Shown: piece after piece, positions 52,001 to 59,959 of the stretch | Layout of the letters: every line of letters starts with the position of its first letter | Numbering within the stretch: position 1 is the first letter of the stretch | Translations under genes and position numbers: made by a program | Assembly: GCA_037975125.1 (NCBI GenBank) | Contig: CM075851.1 | Span: 79,895,479 to 79,959,478 of the forward strand | Direction of reading: 5' to 3' | Length of the DNA: 64,000 nt | Source of the DNA: Latrodectus hesperus | Taxonomy: Eukaryota; Arthropoda; Arachnida; Araneae; Theridiidae | Notes under the pieces: model-generated | The model's database searches: none | What the model was told of the DNA's origin: nothing | The model's input: the letters and a program-made list of their open reading frames with translations, nothing else

Positions 52001-52894
52001 ATCTCTGAGGTGTATTCGAAATTAGGTATTGAAAAACACACTACTACTTCATATCACCCTCAGAGTGATGGAATGGTAGAAAAACTTAACTCGACTTTAA
52101 TTAATTCATTAAGTCACTTAGTAAATTCTACTCAAACAGACTGGGACCGGCATGTACCTTTCGCCTTGCTAGCTCATAGATCGGCTCGACATTGTACAAC
52201 AAGCGAAACACCATCATATCTCTTGTATGGCAGGGATATCCAGTTACCGTATTCTGTTATGTCTCAACCTATAGCTCATAACTATGCGGATGTCCGAGAG
52301 TACGCTGGAGATCTAGTTGTACGTTTACAAAATGCTTTTCAAATTGTCAAAAATAATTTAATAGCTGCAGCAGAAAAACAGGAGACGTATCGCCGTAAGA
52401 CCGCAGTTGATAAACAAATAGATATAGGAGATGTCGTATACCTATATCTTCCCGAAACAAGAGCAGGGATTTCAAGGAAATTAATGAGACCAAATGTAGG
52501 CCCTTTTAGAGTTCTGAATAAACAATCACCAGTAAATTACGAGATAGCTTGCGTAAAAGAACCTTCAAAAACCCAAATAGTTCATGTAGATCGACTTTCA
52601 AAAATTAATGATAGAATTGTATTCCCGACTTTACACGAAATTAATCCTACACCTCAGCAATCTACTGATTCGAATAGGGAAAGTAAAAATAGTTACTTCG
52701 GGGTTAACGATAGCGTGCAAAGAAAAGGTAAAAAGGCGTTTGTTCTTAGCCCTGTAATTAATCCTCAGAGCAAAAGCTCAACGTCAATTCCAAATAAAGG
52801 AGTCTCATCTGTCCCAAAATGTGATGGTGGAATATCTCGAACAATAAAACATAATTATAATACTCGTTTCGCTCGAAAGAACTGTAGCACATAA
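49028..52894 (+). CDS. Pol polyprotein (PR-RT-RNaseH-IN)
   Basis: Expressed as a gag-pol fusion by the frameshift; the frame opens at 49028 and no ATG is needed. Residues counted from the GTG at 49100: protease DTG at 30-32 (ALLDTGAS); reverse transcriptase with FRLCTDFRKLN and the catalytic YLDD at 473-476; RNase H with TDASKYALGA; integrase with an HHCC zinc finger (SCTSCVEKRGH region), D899, D958 and E994 (35 residues between the last two, the D-D-35-E pattern) and a GPF module near the C-terminus. Gene order RT-RNaseH-IN defines Ty3/gypsy. No stops or gaps. Confidence 0.95.
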   Translation, partial: KKSFKLAIGGETAAPRYSKNKPTQVPLFVTSTINDKLPVIQITINNVKVNALLDTGASCNLIERNFFETIAYQSSVMLSQCKLQIKGISDHVLEIEEKVTLKIKINNTEFQSDFYITKDSISKKYKLILSSDFFVQHKMIIDYRQKLLHNTTTSIKWNYQNPDCDKLKANVVNIEDNNSCIFGFSVTKITIFPGTEKIIEIKTKEKLNSNLDSVLIEPANDHAGDRVWVARSVNPVSKEGNYKIRVANTSKNTIHINKGSKLVSIEPLQVTKIDTKECNTFSHEEIGDDFEAWGGKLDLSHLSEDKKRKLLPLLEEFKHVFAHSIQDLEGCNTIQHEVNLTDDIPVRQKFYRPPHHLKEELNRQVNELLDIGIIKESSSPYSAPVLLVKKKDGSFRLCTDFRKLNEKTVPDSFPIPNITDLVDNLGNATLFSCMDLCSGFFQMKIDPKDTYKAAFATEHGLYEWNRVPFGMRNSPNSFQRLMEIVLSGLKPLQIAVYLDDIIIASSDSIDEHLNKLRLVFKRLEEHKLKVKPSKCCFLKETINYLGFTVSKGTVYPDKKNIQAVLDFKVPTTRKQVRGFLGLTGFYRRFIENYAEIALPLTNLTKNDVRFSWDDSAQHAFDTLKNCLISEPCLKLPDFSKEFTLSTDASKYALGAVLCQNDENGFPHPVAYASKKLKDAEIRYSTVEKEMLGAVFGVTHFKQYLYGKKFIIYCDQASLSFALKVRDPTSRIARWVMTLQQYDYTIVHKPGKLNITADYLSRGVNAVEVIASNYDSDSTMKHRIKIHQEQDPKCQQIINYLKNKETPSPTHMLFFEKNDLLYCIPKNAPKHRGDTKDKLVVPLTLVSEIMRQCHDSPVATHQGFQKTLNRIRENFYWGNMYKHVLNYVKSCTSCVEKRGHKPEKLAPLQRVPVTQRPMECIAMDALGPLPLTYSGNKYILVISDYFTRWPEAYPTPDIKSETVARVLEDFISRHGVPSRLISDRGSNFISKSISEVYSKLGIEKHTTTSYHPQSDGMVEKLNSTLINSLSHLVNSTQTDWDRHVPFALLAHRSARHCTTSETPSYLLYGRDIQLPYSVMSQPIAHNYADVREYAGDLVVRLQNAFQIVKNNLIAAAEKQETYRRKTAVDKQIDIGDVVYLYLPETRAGISRKLMRPNVGPFRVLNKQSPVNYEIACVKEPSKTQIVHVDRLSKINDRIVFPTLHEINPTPQQSTDSNRESKNSYFGVNDSVQRKGKKAFVLSPVINPQSKSSTSIPNKGVSSVPKCDGGISRTIKHNYNTRFARKNCST
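49037..49043 (+). promoter_or_regulatory. Programmed -1 frameshift site TTTAAAC
   Basis: In the gag frame it reads T TTA AAC followed at once by the TAG stop, the canonical X XXY YYZ heptamer. Slipping by -1 enters the pol frame, which is open from 49028. A GC-richer stretch (49051-49079) begins 7 nt downstream and could form the stimulatory structure. Confidence 0.85.
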
Positions 52895-53278
52895 TTGACT
52901 GATTAAATGAATAATACAAACATTAACAAATGATTGTGTAGAGTGTATGTATAGCAATAAATAGTTTTGTAAATATATATATATATGTTTTTATATCTTG
53001 AATTACTTATGTAACTGCTGACTAAAGTTCTTAATTCTAGCAGTCTGTAAGAAGTTTATATTTTAAATTAGCCAAGATTACATTGTGTGGTAAATAAATG
53101 TATACTTTATGTGCTATTTCTAATTGGAAATCTTATTAATTATCACTTTATGTATGATTTTAAGTAGAAAAAAATGTATTGAACAAATCAGATCCATGCA
53201 AAATAAGTGCAAATGTGTGAATGTGCAAATATGTGAAGAAAAAAAATCTTCGATTTTTTTTTCCAGGTAGATTATTGG

Positions 53279-54209
53279 TGTTGTATTCACTGGCTGGATA
53301 ATTTTTATAAATTAAACTACCCATTTTTTTTCTGGCTGGAAGTCCTTTTTTTATTATTTAATTCTATACCCCATTTCCCCCATTTTGACGAAGTGGAATG
53401 CCCTAACGTGGGACTTGGAGAAAACCGGTCCTGCAAGGGAAAAGCGAGGGGAGGAAGAAGAGAAGTGAAGGGGAGAGGAAAAAAAGACAGAGGAGCTGCA
53501 GGACATCGCCGGAACAGGAGACCCGGTTGGTTTGGGGAGTTCGACGCTTTATTGGAGACTTCGAAAAGTAAAGTTGAAGTTTATAAAAAAGGAAAAAAGC
53601 TAATTGAAAGAAGTACAGCCTTCTCAAATTGTGAAATTAGGAGATGCCTGAATGTCAGCATTTACATCCAAGTTGTCGTCAACCCAAGGCGTTTGCCATA
53701 CTATTAAAGAAGAACGCTGGACTATTGTGATCAACCAAATTTGTGAACCCCTCTAAATAGGCCGGCCTATACCATCGACTGTTTATATATGTAAGTGAAT
53801 GTTTTTTTTATTTATTTAATTATCCAGCCAGATTTTTTTTTGTGTGGTACCACCATTTACGTAACATTATTTAATAATTAATCTCACTAGAACAGGCAAT
53901 CTAGGGTAACTTAATCACTCCACGTGAGTGAATTATCATTTTAATAGCAAAGTTGTAATAAAAGAAATAATACAAATAATTGAATTCATATTATTGTAAA
54001 TAGGTGTGTTATTTTATTTTGTGAATTAAAAGAAGTTTTGATTACTAAAACAAAGCCAGTTTCTGCTTCTGTTCTTTCAGGTTAGAATCTGGGTATAAAT
54101 AAAGACTTGAATAAATACACAACGCAATATTAAAAAAAAATAATGCCTTATTTTAATATAAATTATCATAAGTGATCGTTTTATAATAATTGTAATTTTC
54201 TACACAACA
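53279..54209 (+). repeat. 3' LTR
   Basis: 931 bp, identical to the 5' LTR except for three homopolymer length changes (T7/T8, T8/T7, T8/T9). Confidence 0.95.
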
Positions 54210-54213
54210 ATAT

Positions 54214-54336
54214 GAAACAAGAAGTCGATTATGTAAAATTAACCGTATGAGAAAAAAATAATATTTTTATTGTTAAATGAAAATCATTGAACCATTAGAA
54301 AAGCTTCTGTTGTGACACGAATAATTTCGAAACAAG
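54214..54336. repeat. Internal direct repeat R1, part 2
   Basis: Continuation of R1 after the retrotransposon; aligns with 55597-55722 (GAAACAAGAAGTCGATTAT...). Confidence 0.8.
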
Positions 54337-54366
54337 ATTCTTTCTACGGTCATTTCATAATTGGAA

Positions 54367-54440
54367 CAGGAAAAAAATTATTTATTTTTTTCCTGCGACA
54401 CCGTATAAAAGGAAGCCAGCCGTCTCTTCTGAGATCATAC
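54367..54440 (+). promoter_or_regulatory. Gene F promoter: 11-bp inverted repeat, TATAAAAG, TCAT
   Basis: Perfect inverted repeat CAGGAAAAAAA / TTTTTTTCCTG (54367-54377, 54385-54395), 8 nt, TATAAAAG (54404-54411), and TCATAC at 54435-54440. The leader to the ATG at 54444 is very short. Confidence 0.7.
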
Positions 54441-54443
54441 GCA

Positions 54444-55043
54444 ATGGAGAACGCAATAGACTTCTTCGAACCCATGTATTCTCCAGTATCTCCGTTACCC
54501 TTAGATGAAGATCCTGAAAAGTCCAAAGAGAAGGAACCGAGAACGATTGTCAACCAGAGGGAGCCAGAGCCACAGAATGAATGCCACTCGTCACAAGATT
54601 ACAGACCATTTAGGAAACCGAAGTCTTTCAAACCAAGAAGAAAAGAACCAAGGCATTCTAAGAAATCCTATTGCAACGATCGTTTAAGAAGAAGGCTAGT
54701 GACACATCATGCAGGATGCATGGCAGTATTGGTAATCCATACAAATTCCTATACGATAACAAAAGGAATATTTTCGTATAGTGAAGATTATAACGAAGAT
54801 TGGGAGAAACAGCTTTTAAAGGATATAGAATATATGGATGTTGGCAGACTGTATGTTATAAACAATGAAACAAAGTCGAAATTTAAAAGGATTTGCAAGA
54901 CCATTGATCCAGTTTTGCTGACAAATCTTGGAAACATAGGAACCTGTACGTTCTGCAGAGATGATAATTGTCACCGGTGGAATGCGATTGTTGGTGGAAT
55001 ACAAAAACTATTGAAAACTGTAGTCGAACCAATCAGACATTAA
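54444..55043 (+). CDS. Gene F: 199-aa basic protein with C-terminal Cys/His cluster
   Basis: Not recognised. The ATG at 54444 is chosen because the TATA box and initiator lie downstream of earlier in-frame codons. The N-terminus (1-45) is acidic and proline-rich (MYSPVSPLPLDEDPE). Residues ~50-90 are strongly basic (RKPKSFKPRRKEPRHSKKS, RLRRRL), probably a nuclear or nucleic-acid-binding region. The C-terminal ~110 residues look folded and end with CTFCRDDNCHRW, a possible zinc site. No membrane segment. Intron-less. Its 3' flank shares a segment with gene D's. The nearest idea is a viral DNA-binding or regulatory protein, but that is only inference. Confidence 0.65.
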   Translation: MENAIDFFEPMYSPVSPLPLDEDPEKSKEKEPRTIVNQREPEPQNECHSSQDYRPFRKPKSFKPRRKEPRHSKKSYCNDRLRRRLVTHHAGCMAVLVIHTNSYTITKGIFSYSEDYNEDWEKQLLKDIEYMDVGRLYVINNETKSKFKRICKTIDPVLLTNLGNIGTCTFCRDDNCHRWNAIVGGIQKLLKTVVEPIRH

Positions 55044-55217
55044 AATAATTTATTTGTTTGTTCTATTTTTAAAAAAAAATGCCTTGTTGTAAAAATAAAG
55101 GAATTGGAATATATCAAAAGACTTCATTCTTTCATCACACTTTTATCACATTATTATAAATTTGAAAAAAAAAATAGATATATTTTCGAATAATGTTCAT
55201 TAATAAAAAAATATTTT

Positions 55218-55722
55218 ATTTGGAAGATTATATTGCCAAATTATGGGATTATTAATAAAATAAGCTGAACGAATTGTAATGTTAAATCATTCGAACAAGG
55301 CTCCAAATTCATCTCGACAATGCTTGAATAATGTGTGCTCAATAAAATATCATCTGAAAAAAATTCGTTTTCTTCTAGTGGGCCTTATCAGCAGGACGGT
55401 CCATTTTGAGAAAAATTTGTGAGGCGTCTCACATTTTCCGATTTTTTTTATTTTTTATTCAGCTTCTCCTTTATTATAATTTCAATCGATTGCTATGATA
55501 TTCAAGAATGTGATCGAAATGTATTGTAAACAACGTTTCATCAAAAAAAAATTAAATTCAAGAATTAACATTTGTTAATACACAACAAACGGGAATACGA
55601 AACAAGAAGTCGATTATATAAATCTAACCGAAAAAAATAAAATTTTTAATGTAATGTTAAATGAAAATCTTTGAGCCTTTAGAAAAGCTTTTATTGTAAC
55701 ACGAATAATTTTTAAACAATAT
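55218..55722. repeat. Internal direct repeat R2 (preserves empty insertion site)
   Basis: A second copy of R1. At 55591-55600 it reads GGGAATACGA where R1 is split by the retrotransposon (GGGAATAT | ATATGAAAC), confirming the insertion boundaries. It has its own hairpin GTGAGgcgtCTCAC. Confidence 0.8.
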
Positions 55723-56447
55723 TTTAAGGTTTTTCATTAAAGAAAAAAATTATGTTGTTGGAATTATAATTTAAAATAAACTGTTGGACATTCAAAATTG
55801 GCGTAAGAAAATAAAGAAAAAAAGTCGCATAGAAAGCATACGAATTTTATATTTTGACCTTTTAATGCCTTTTCATAATTTTATTCATCATAAATGTTCG
55901 CATCTAGACGATTTTAGAAAAATAATAGACCCACGACAATATGTTTTTTTTTTTCAAATAATTCAAAGTCCACATTTTAAGCGTTTTTCGTACAATTTTC
56001 TGATCCAAATTGGTACGTTTCTCCTGGTTGTTGGAAATATTTCGGTCCATATTTTAGTCAGCGTTTGTAAAAAATCAGCGATGAAATTTATTTTGTATAA
56101 GCTATTATGAAAACAAAATAAAAAACAATGTATCTCTTTATAAATAATTAACTAAACCAGAAGTAATAATTAACATCTTTGATATAAGAATGCTTGCCTT
56201 TTCTAGGTGAATGAATTTGTCTTCCGATTTCAGTGTGAAACTAAAAAAATTTAAAAAGTGAAAAGTAATTTAAATATTTCTTAAAGTTCAGTAACATGTA
56301 AATAATGCACGAGTCATTGGACATTAATACTCGAATGTCTTACCAAATTTAAATTTCAAGACACCACTTAAAGGCAATTAAGTAGAGCGAGCATGAAACA
56401 TGAAATATTTTCAAACGTTTTATTGTTTTTTCATTTTAAATTTCCCT

Positions 56448-56552
56448 TATATAATGACCAGAGACTTCCATTCTTTCAGTCTTCGCTTCAAAATGCCTTG
56501 GTGTCCAAGCATCATATCAGACAAGATTATACATTTTTATTCGTATTCTTAG
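56448..56552 (+). pseudogene. Gene G stub: TATA, TCAGT initiator, 19-codon frame
   Basis: TATATAAT (56448-56455), TCAGT at 56476-56480 (28 bp on), and ATG at 56493 followed by MPWCPSIISDKI and a stop at 56550-56552. The spacing is what a working arthropod promoter shows, but the frame is too short, suggesting a decayed gene, or a first exon with splice signals I cannot see. Confidence 0.4.
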
Positions 56553-56990
56553 ATTATTGATCTTTCCTTTTTTTAAAAAAATGATAACCATTTAAATTAA
56601 GAATCACAAGAAATAACTTTTGTTTTTTCAAGTAGAAGAGAATTATTAAATTTCAATCTTAAATGAAAACGTTTTTCCGAGATTTAAATTAAGAATCACA
56701 CAACTCTTGTTTCTCAAGTAGCAGAGAGTTATTTTCGCCGATTTATATTTTCTTAAAACTTGTTTACTTTTAATCCTGGAAATATTTCTCTCGACTCTTC
56801 TTTTTTAACGAACTGGATGTTTCTTGTAAGCAAAACAGTGTCTTCACGTATCGTCTCTAGATGAGCAGCCCTTGTTTGTCTTTGTAGTTCACATTGCTTC
56901 TTTCATGTGGGACTTTATTATTAGACGACAATTTAATAATATTTCAAGAAAATTTTCATTTTTAACGTTTCGTTATAAATCTTGTACATT

Positions 56991-57233
56991 TTAAAAATGT
57001 TTGCGCTTGATATTCTTCTCTATAACTCTTTTTAGAAAAAAGAAACATGTAAATTCGTACGGTCCTTTTTTCCAAATGTCCTTATAATGTAAGCCTGAAT
57101 AAAGTCCGTCAATTAAAGAAAACCATATAAGCTCAGTAATAATAAAGTAAAGATTAAATCGTTCAAGGGAAGACTTGTGTGTGTGCGTAAAATTGCTTTG
57201 AGATTCTTGTAAAATTGTTTTATTGAAATCCAT
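56991..57233 (-). CDS. Hypothetical 80-aa frame in right TIR
   Basis: Starts ATG (MDFNKTILQESQSN) and contains IDGLYSGLHYKDIWKKGPYEF, which does not look like random AT-rich translation. In the left arm the start codon is absent and poly-T length changes break the frame near 43825. Probably a decayed or marginal gene; no domain recognised. Confidence 0.3.
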   Translation of the reverse strand: MDFNKTILQESQSNFTHTHKSSLERFNLYFIITELIWFSLIDGLYSGLHYKDIWKKGPYEFTCFFFLKRVIEKNIKRKHF

Positions 57234-58189
57234 GAGAAAAAAAATTCGATCATCAAGAAATGTCGCTTATTTTCCTATGCGTCACTGAAAATGAAGCTCA
57301 AATAAAATTGCGGATTCTTCTTAAAGCGAAATTTGGAAATAAAAAATATTTTAAAAAAAATGAAGTATAAAAAATTTAATAGTTTTAAAATTTTTTAATA
57401 AAGATCTGGAAATAAGAGAAGACCGAATGGAATGCTCGCAAAAAAGATTATAGAAAATTATAAGATTTGGAAGGATAAAAAAAAAGTATACTATCAAACT
57501 TGTTTATTTATATATTTACGCTACTTCCGCTCTTTTAGTCAGATGTATCGCTTCAAACAGGACGATCAGATAGGGTTATAAATTTATACAAACTAAAATG
57601 TGATTTTATTCGTTTTCTTAAAATATTAACTTTTTTTTTTGAAATTTCTGAATTTTAATCTTTTATTTTTAAAATGAATGAGCTTTCCGATAATTTATAC
57701 ACGAAGAAATAATTATATATATATATATATTTTTTCTATCACAGCGGACAAAATTATTTTCGCCGATACTCTATTTGTTTGTTTTTCCATATATTGCTTT
57801 CTCTTAACACAACACGTTTAACACAATTTATATTTGAATTATTTAAATGTACAATTAACATATGAAATGGATTTTCATTCATGTTCTTAGCGTATTATTT
57901 TAGAGAAGGTTGACGAGAGAATTCATATTACAACTCTTTATTTCTTGACAAAATTTTTAATGTTTGAATAAAAACCAGACGAGTAAAAGTACTTTGCAAA
58001 TGTAGCGAACAGAGTGTGTCGAGGAGACAAAAAAATTATTATTTTTTAAATTGTCGGGTGCTCGTTTGAGATAATATGAATCATTTCCATCTTTATTATT
58101 ATTATTGTGTGATTATTATTAAAATGGGTATACAAGATAAATATTGAACGTGTTTCCAAAATTGGTTAATTGTGTGTCGTAAAAAAAAT

Positions 58190-58260
58190 AAATAATAAAT
58201 CGCAGACATCTTTGCGATTTATTATTTTTTTTTACCCCTTTAATTTCTAAAGGGTTAACC
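58190..58260. terminator. Hairpin 3' module after right gene A
   Basis: Inverted copy of the 42613 module, with slightly shorter homopolymers in the stem. Confidence 0.6.
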
Positions 58261-58272
58261 TTTTCAAGGATT

Positions 58273-58635
58273 TCACCAATCCTTCAACATTTCGTCGATT
58301 TGCGCCTTGGGAAAATAAAATACGAACGGCAAATAATTTCGCAAGTAGCTGACCGTCCAGGGCTCGTCACTGACAATGCTTGGATTAAATCCGTCATCTC
58401 CTTTCAGAAATTTTTCGTATAGTACATTTTTCAAGAATTCTTCAATATCTTTGATGGGAACTATGAACTTTTCATGACAGTCTTCAATTGTCGTAGGCAT
58501 TTGGAAATATGTCAGGCCAGAATAGACGGATATCTTTTTCCCATCGAATGTGTTGGTAAATTCTATTTCTCCGGCAACTGTTTCATTTTCATCATTTTGA
58601 ATGAGCTTGAGTTTTGCAATGAAGTTGTAAGTCAT
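58273..58635 (-). CDS. Gene A, right copy, cut off from its promoter
   Basis: 120-aa frame (ATG at 58635) that matches the left copy except for two residues (Thr for Met, Asp for Asn). The promoter is disabled twice: the TATA box reads CATAAAAG here, and a 260-bp solo LTR (58672-58931) separates it from the start codon. The solo LTR's own promoter could drive it, but otherwise the left copy must supply the protein. The frame itself stays intact, which fits a recent insertion or homogenisation between arms. Confidence 0.7.
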   Translation of the reverse strand: MTYNFIAKLKLIQNDENETVAGEIEFTNTFDGKKISVYSGLTYFQMPTTIEDCHEKFIVPIKDIEEFLKNVLYEKFLKGDDGFNPSIVSDEPWTVSYLRNYLPFVFYFPKAQIDEMLKDW

Positions 58636-58671
58636 TTTCGAGAATCTGCTCGAGAAAATATGAAATGCGTC

Positions 58672-58931
58672 TGTTAGCAACAAATTGTAATATTACTTAT
58701 AAAATGAGTGGCCACTAGATGGCAGTGTTTAAGAGGTCATGTTAAGAGGTGTGTAGAGGTAATTGAGAAGAGAGATTGTAAGAAGGAGCTCACTATGAAG
58801 GAGCTACCTAAAAGATGTCTGTAAATATTCTGTAAATAAACCTTTAAATATTAGTAAATTTATAAGAACTTCTTCCTTCCCCTCCTAAGCTACTGACTCG
58901 TCATCTGACAAATAGTATGAAACGGATAACA
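58672..58931. mobile_element. Solo LTR, 260 bp, with CGTC target duplication
   Basis: TGTTAGCAAC...GGATAACA, flanked by CGTC at 58668-58671 and 58932-58935. The left arm is the empty site (AACGGACGCATTTC). A 4-bp duplication and TG...CA ends fit a Ty3/gypsy LTR. Contains GTAAATAAACC near the 3' part on the plus strand. Confidence 0.9.
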
Positions 58932-59026
58932 CGTCCGTTTCAGCTATTCCTTTTATGCTGGACAAGCAGGAAGTCCTTATCATAAATTAAAAATAAAAAT
59001 AATCTTTGATTCTTGTCTCAACATTA

Positions 59027-59188
59027 AATTTGGTTTGGTTTGTTTGTCGCTCAACGGTCATTTTTTTACACACGAGGACCGGGACCTACGGTTTAAAGTG
59101 GAACCACTACAAACACCCATGCCCAAGGTGGGATTCGAACCCACGAACTGTTGAACCGAAGGCAAGAGCTCTAACCATTCGGCTCGGC
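59027..59188 (-). repeat. tRNA-derived SINE in right TIR
   Basis: Inverted counterpart of 41932-42093 with the same 12-bp duplication (GTCTCAACATTA at 59015-59026 and 59189-59200). Confidence 0.9.
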
Positions 59189-59324
59189 GTCTCAACATTA
59201 GGAAAAAGTTTTGCTGCGAAAATTATTACACGTAAAAAAAATAAACAGAGGGTAAAAAAACAAGAAATAAATTTCTAAATTGAATTTGTAGGAGAATTGC
59301 TTTTTTTTAAATGTTCTTCACAAA

Positions 59325-59735
59325 TTCATTAACGTCAGATTCAACGCGTTGAATTTAGGACAATATCGAACGCTTTTGTAGGTCACACTGTGAATGCTTG
59401 CGAGAATGACAGTTGCTTATTTTCTAGAATATTCTTCAAAAATTCATTAAATTCATGATCAACGCGTTGAATTGCAGACAATATCGAACGCTTTTGTAGG
59501 TGCTTGTGACAATTGTTTTTCTAGAATGTTCTTGAAATTCAAATTCAACGCATTGAATTGCGGACAATATCGAACGCTTTTGTAACTGTGCCGTGCTTGT
59601 GAGAATGACAATTGTTTTTCTAAAATATTCTTCAAATTCATTAAATTTAGATTCCGCGTTGACAATAATTCCTTTTGATTGCTTTTGTAGGACATTTTTT
59701 TTTCCAATTCATTAAATTCAGATTCCGCATTGAAC
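59325..59735. repeat. Tandem array with palindromes and HSE trimers, right
   Basis: Palindromes at about 59339, 59457 (one arm altered) and 59546 (CGCATTG variant). Perfect TTCnnGAAnnTTC trimers at 59422-59434 and 59519-59531. Fewer units than the left array. Confidence 0.85.
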
Positions 59736-59849
59736 TGCGGATAAATTGAATATTACCTCCTTTTTCAAAACAACATTGACATGCTCACGTTTTATCCAAA
59801 GAACTTTTTTTATCATTATGCTTACAATTGATTTGCTAAGATTTGAAAT

Positions 59850-59940
59850 GTGTTTTAAAACATTTAAATGAAATAAATTTATTTCATTTCAAAAATTTTT
59901 CCGATGTGGGCAAAATTCGAAAGGGTACCGGTGCCCACAC
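59850..59940. promoter_or_regulatory. Nested terminal palindromes, right
   Basis: Inverted copies of the three palindromes at 41077-41164, intact. Confidence 0.55.
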
Positions 59941-59959
59941 ATTTTTTCGACCGACTGTA

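Larger units (their letters stand above)
46884..54209 (+). mobile_element. Ty3/gypsy LTR retrotransposon, intact
   Basis: Full element with LTRs of 930 and 931 bp (TGTTGT...ACAACA), 4-bp target duplication ATAT (46880-46883, 54210-54213), a primer binding site, gag, and pol in the order protease, reverse transcriptase, RNase H, integrase. No envelope gene. The LTRs differ only by one base in each of three homopolymers, so insertion is recent. No purine tract directly abuts the 3' LTR; the nearest A-rich stretch is ~40 bp upstream. Confidence 0.95.
55044..56787. other. Decayed right core of the element
   Basis: Contains the D/F shared 3' segment (55104-55140), direct repeat R2, an unlikely 108-codon frame without ATG (55784-56110), gene G's promoter and stub, and a ~50-bp direct repeat (TTTAAATTAAGAATCACA) at about 56592 and 56682. 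Confidence 0.55.
41059..59957. mobile_element. 18.9-kb large-TIR element with virus-like small genes
   Basis: Termini CAGTCGGTCGAAAAAATGTG are exact inverted copies at 41059 and 59957, flanked by TA (41057-41058, 59958-59959). TA is the only target duplication that fits. Inverted arms of ~3.0 and 3.2 kb enclose a unique core. After removing a later Ty3/gypsy insertion with one target copy (7,330 bp) and a solo LTR with one target copy (264 bp), about 11.3 kb remains. It holds genes A (twice), B-C-D, E, F, remnants, tandem repeats, TATA promoters and hairpin-type 3' modules. No polymerase, integrase, capsid or transposase frame is visible. Polintons start AG with 6-bp duplications, which this does not fit; the ends resemble Tc1/mariner. 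Confidence 0.85.
56788..59957 (-). repeat. Right terminal inverted repeat (3,170 bp)
   Basis: Inverted counterpart of 41059-44082. It includes a 260-bp solo LTR absent from the left arm and lacks one tandem-array unit. The outermost ~230 bp match almost perfectly. Confidence 0.9.

Noticed and set aside
50167..52041. Minus frames inside pol
   Set aside because: Antisense shadows of an intact, motif-rich pol gene.
55784..56110. 108-codon frame rich in Phe/Ile
   Set aside because: Begins at TTG with no upstream ATG, no promoter, runs through a poly-T tract and has AT-driven composition; at best a gene relic.
41059..59957. Polinton/Maverick identity for the large element
   Set aside because: No polymerase, integrase, protease or capsid genes seen, no AG terminus and no 6-bp target duplication. 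A highly reduced relative cannot be fully excluded.
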